The notes beneath the pieces were generated by a model. It made no database searches and was not told the origin of the DNA. It was given only the letters and a program-made list of their open reading frames with translations. Below, piece after piece: positions 63,317 to 64,000 of a stretch of 64,000 nt of DNA. A program made the translations under genes and the position numbers. Origin of the DNA: Trematomus loennbergii (lineage: Eukaryota; Chordata; Actinopteri; Perciformes; Nototheniidae); NCBI GenBank assembly GCA_012861695.1, contig JAAOOA010000355.1:7501-71500 (forward strand), in the 5' to 3' direction. Numbering within the stretch: the stretch's first letter is position 1; each line of letters starts with the position of its first letter.

Positions 63317-63708
63317 CTGAATAAAGAAAACATGATGAGGATACAAATCAGTTTATAATCAGATGTTACTCAACATTTAAATGAATGGGAACAACAAAAT
63401 GTCTTCTTCAGAAAGTAAACTTTATTAATGTAAAACTAATATTATTTCAGATTAACTTTATTCAGACGTTATGGTTTACTAAATATTAAAAACATAGATT
63501 TACTTTTTACAACTAACATCTATTCCAGTTCCTTCAAGAATCAGACAACATCTAAGTCTGCAGTTCTTACTTTAGTAGCTACAAATGAAAATATGAATAA
63601 AAGAACATTTACAACTGAATGGATGCAAGTTAATGATGTAGAAGAATCAGGATGAATATCTAATTAAACATGAGATCTCCAGCAGTAACAGAGAGGCAGT
63701 GAACTGAC

Positions 63709-63879
63709 CTGAGAGTCTGCAGTCTGCAGTCTGGACTCTTCAGAAGATCTCTCAGCAGCTTCTCTCCTGAATCCATCAGATCGTTGTAACTCAGGTCCAG
63801 ATCTCTCAGATGGATGTTGGACTTCAGAGCTGAGATCAGAGCAGAACAGCTGATCTCTGACAACCTGCAGTCCCTCAGA
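63709..63879 (-). CDS. LRR exon of NLR gene 3, rightmost
   Basis: 171 nt, phase 2 both sides, open: [36 protein letters not shown] and [14 protein letters not shown]. The gene continues to the right of the window. Confidence 0.88.
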
Positions 63880-64000
63880 CTGAATAAAGAAAACATGATG
63901 TAAGTTTAGAAAACAATGTTCCTGTTTGAAATAACTCCAGGTTTAATAATCTGTTCAGAGTTAAACAGGGTTTTAATGTCAGAGATGATGCAGAAACAAT

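Overview
The window is vertebrate nuclear DNA, almost certainly from a ray-finned (percomorph-type) fish. It shows intron-split genes with GT-AG junctions, long CA/TG and GATA/GACA tracts, many small DNA transposons, and the fish-specific NLR architecture (short N-terminal repeat exons, RING, FISNA-NACHT, single-exon LRRs). Nothing prokaryotic or viral was recognised. Every recognisable protein-coding gene is on the minus strand, so genes read from right to left.

Left third (about 1-22 kb): a MAM/LDL-receptor-class-A gene (MAMDC4/MALRD1 type). It has a signal peptide and LDLa exon at 21.9 kb, a first MAM domain (exons at 20.6, 20.4, 19.1 and 16.9 kb), a second LDLa exon (14.2 kb) and the start of a second MAM domain (9.3 and 4.6 kb); the rest is not in the window. 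Its introns are swollen by a 57-bp minisatellite (4.4 kb), a 72-bp minisatellite, a GATA/GACA tract and three copies of a hAT-like element that each carry an expanded 37-bp minisatellite. An unidentified minus-strand 3' coding exon lies at 3.0-3.26 kb.

Middle (22-46 kb): a transposon-rich interval, then an NLRC3-like NLR gene. It reads from three 105-bp-type N-terminal repeat exons (44.5, 44.1, 42.6 kb) through a RING exon (36.7 kb), a 1.8-kb FISNA-NACHT exon (36.3-34.5 kb) and five LRR exons (33.4-29.2 kb) to two tiny 3' exons that end the protein (28.2 and 28.0 kb). The NACHT exon has several frame breaks. A 4.7-kb near-palindromic transposon holding two nested hAT elements sits in the intron between the N-terminal repeats and the RING exon.

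Right third (46-64 kb): a 1.1-kb pyrimidine minisatellite, then a second copy of the 20.3-29.4 kb interval. It repeats the first three MAM exons (50.1-52.2 kb), the spacer and the NLR 3' end (55.1 kb), followed by more LRR exons (55.7, 57.4, 60.0, 63.2, 63.8 kb) that continue off the right edge. The unit is thus a tandem segmental duplication of about 30 kb joining a MAM 5' end to an NLR 3' end. Comparing the two copies dates the transposon insertions and supplies empty sites that show the target-site duplications directly. Many single-base differences between copies shift frames; they may be real decay or long-read assembly errors, and the sequence alone does not decide.
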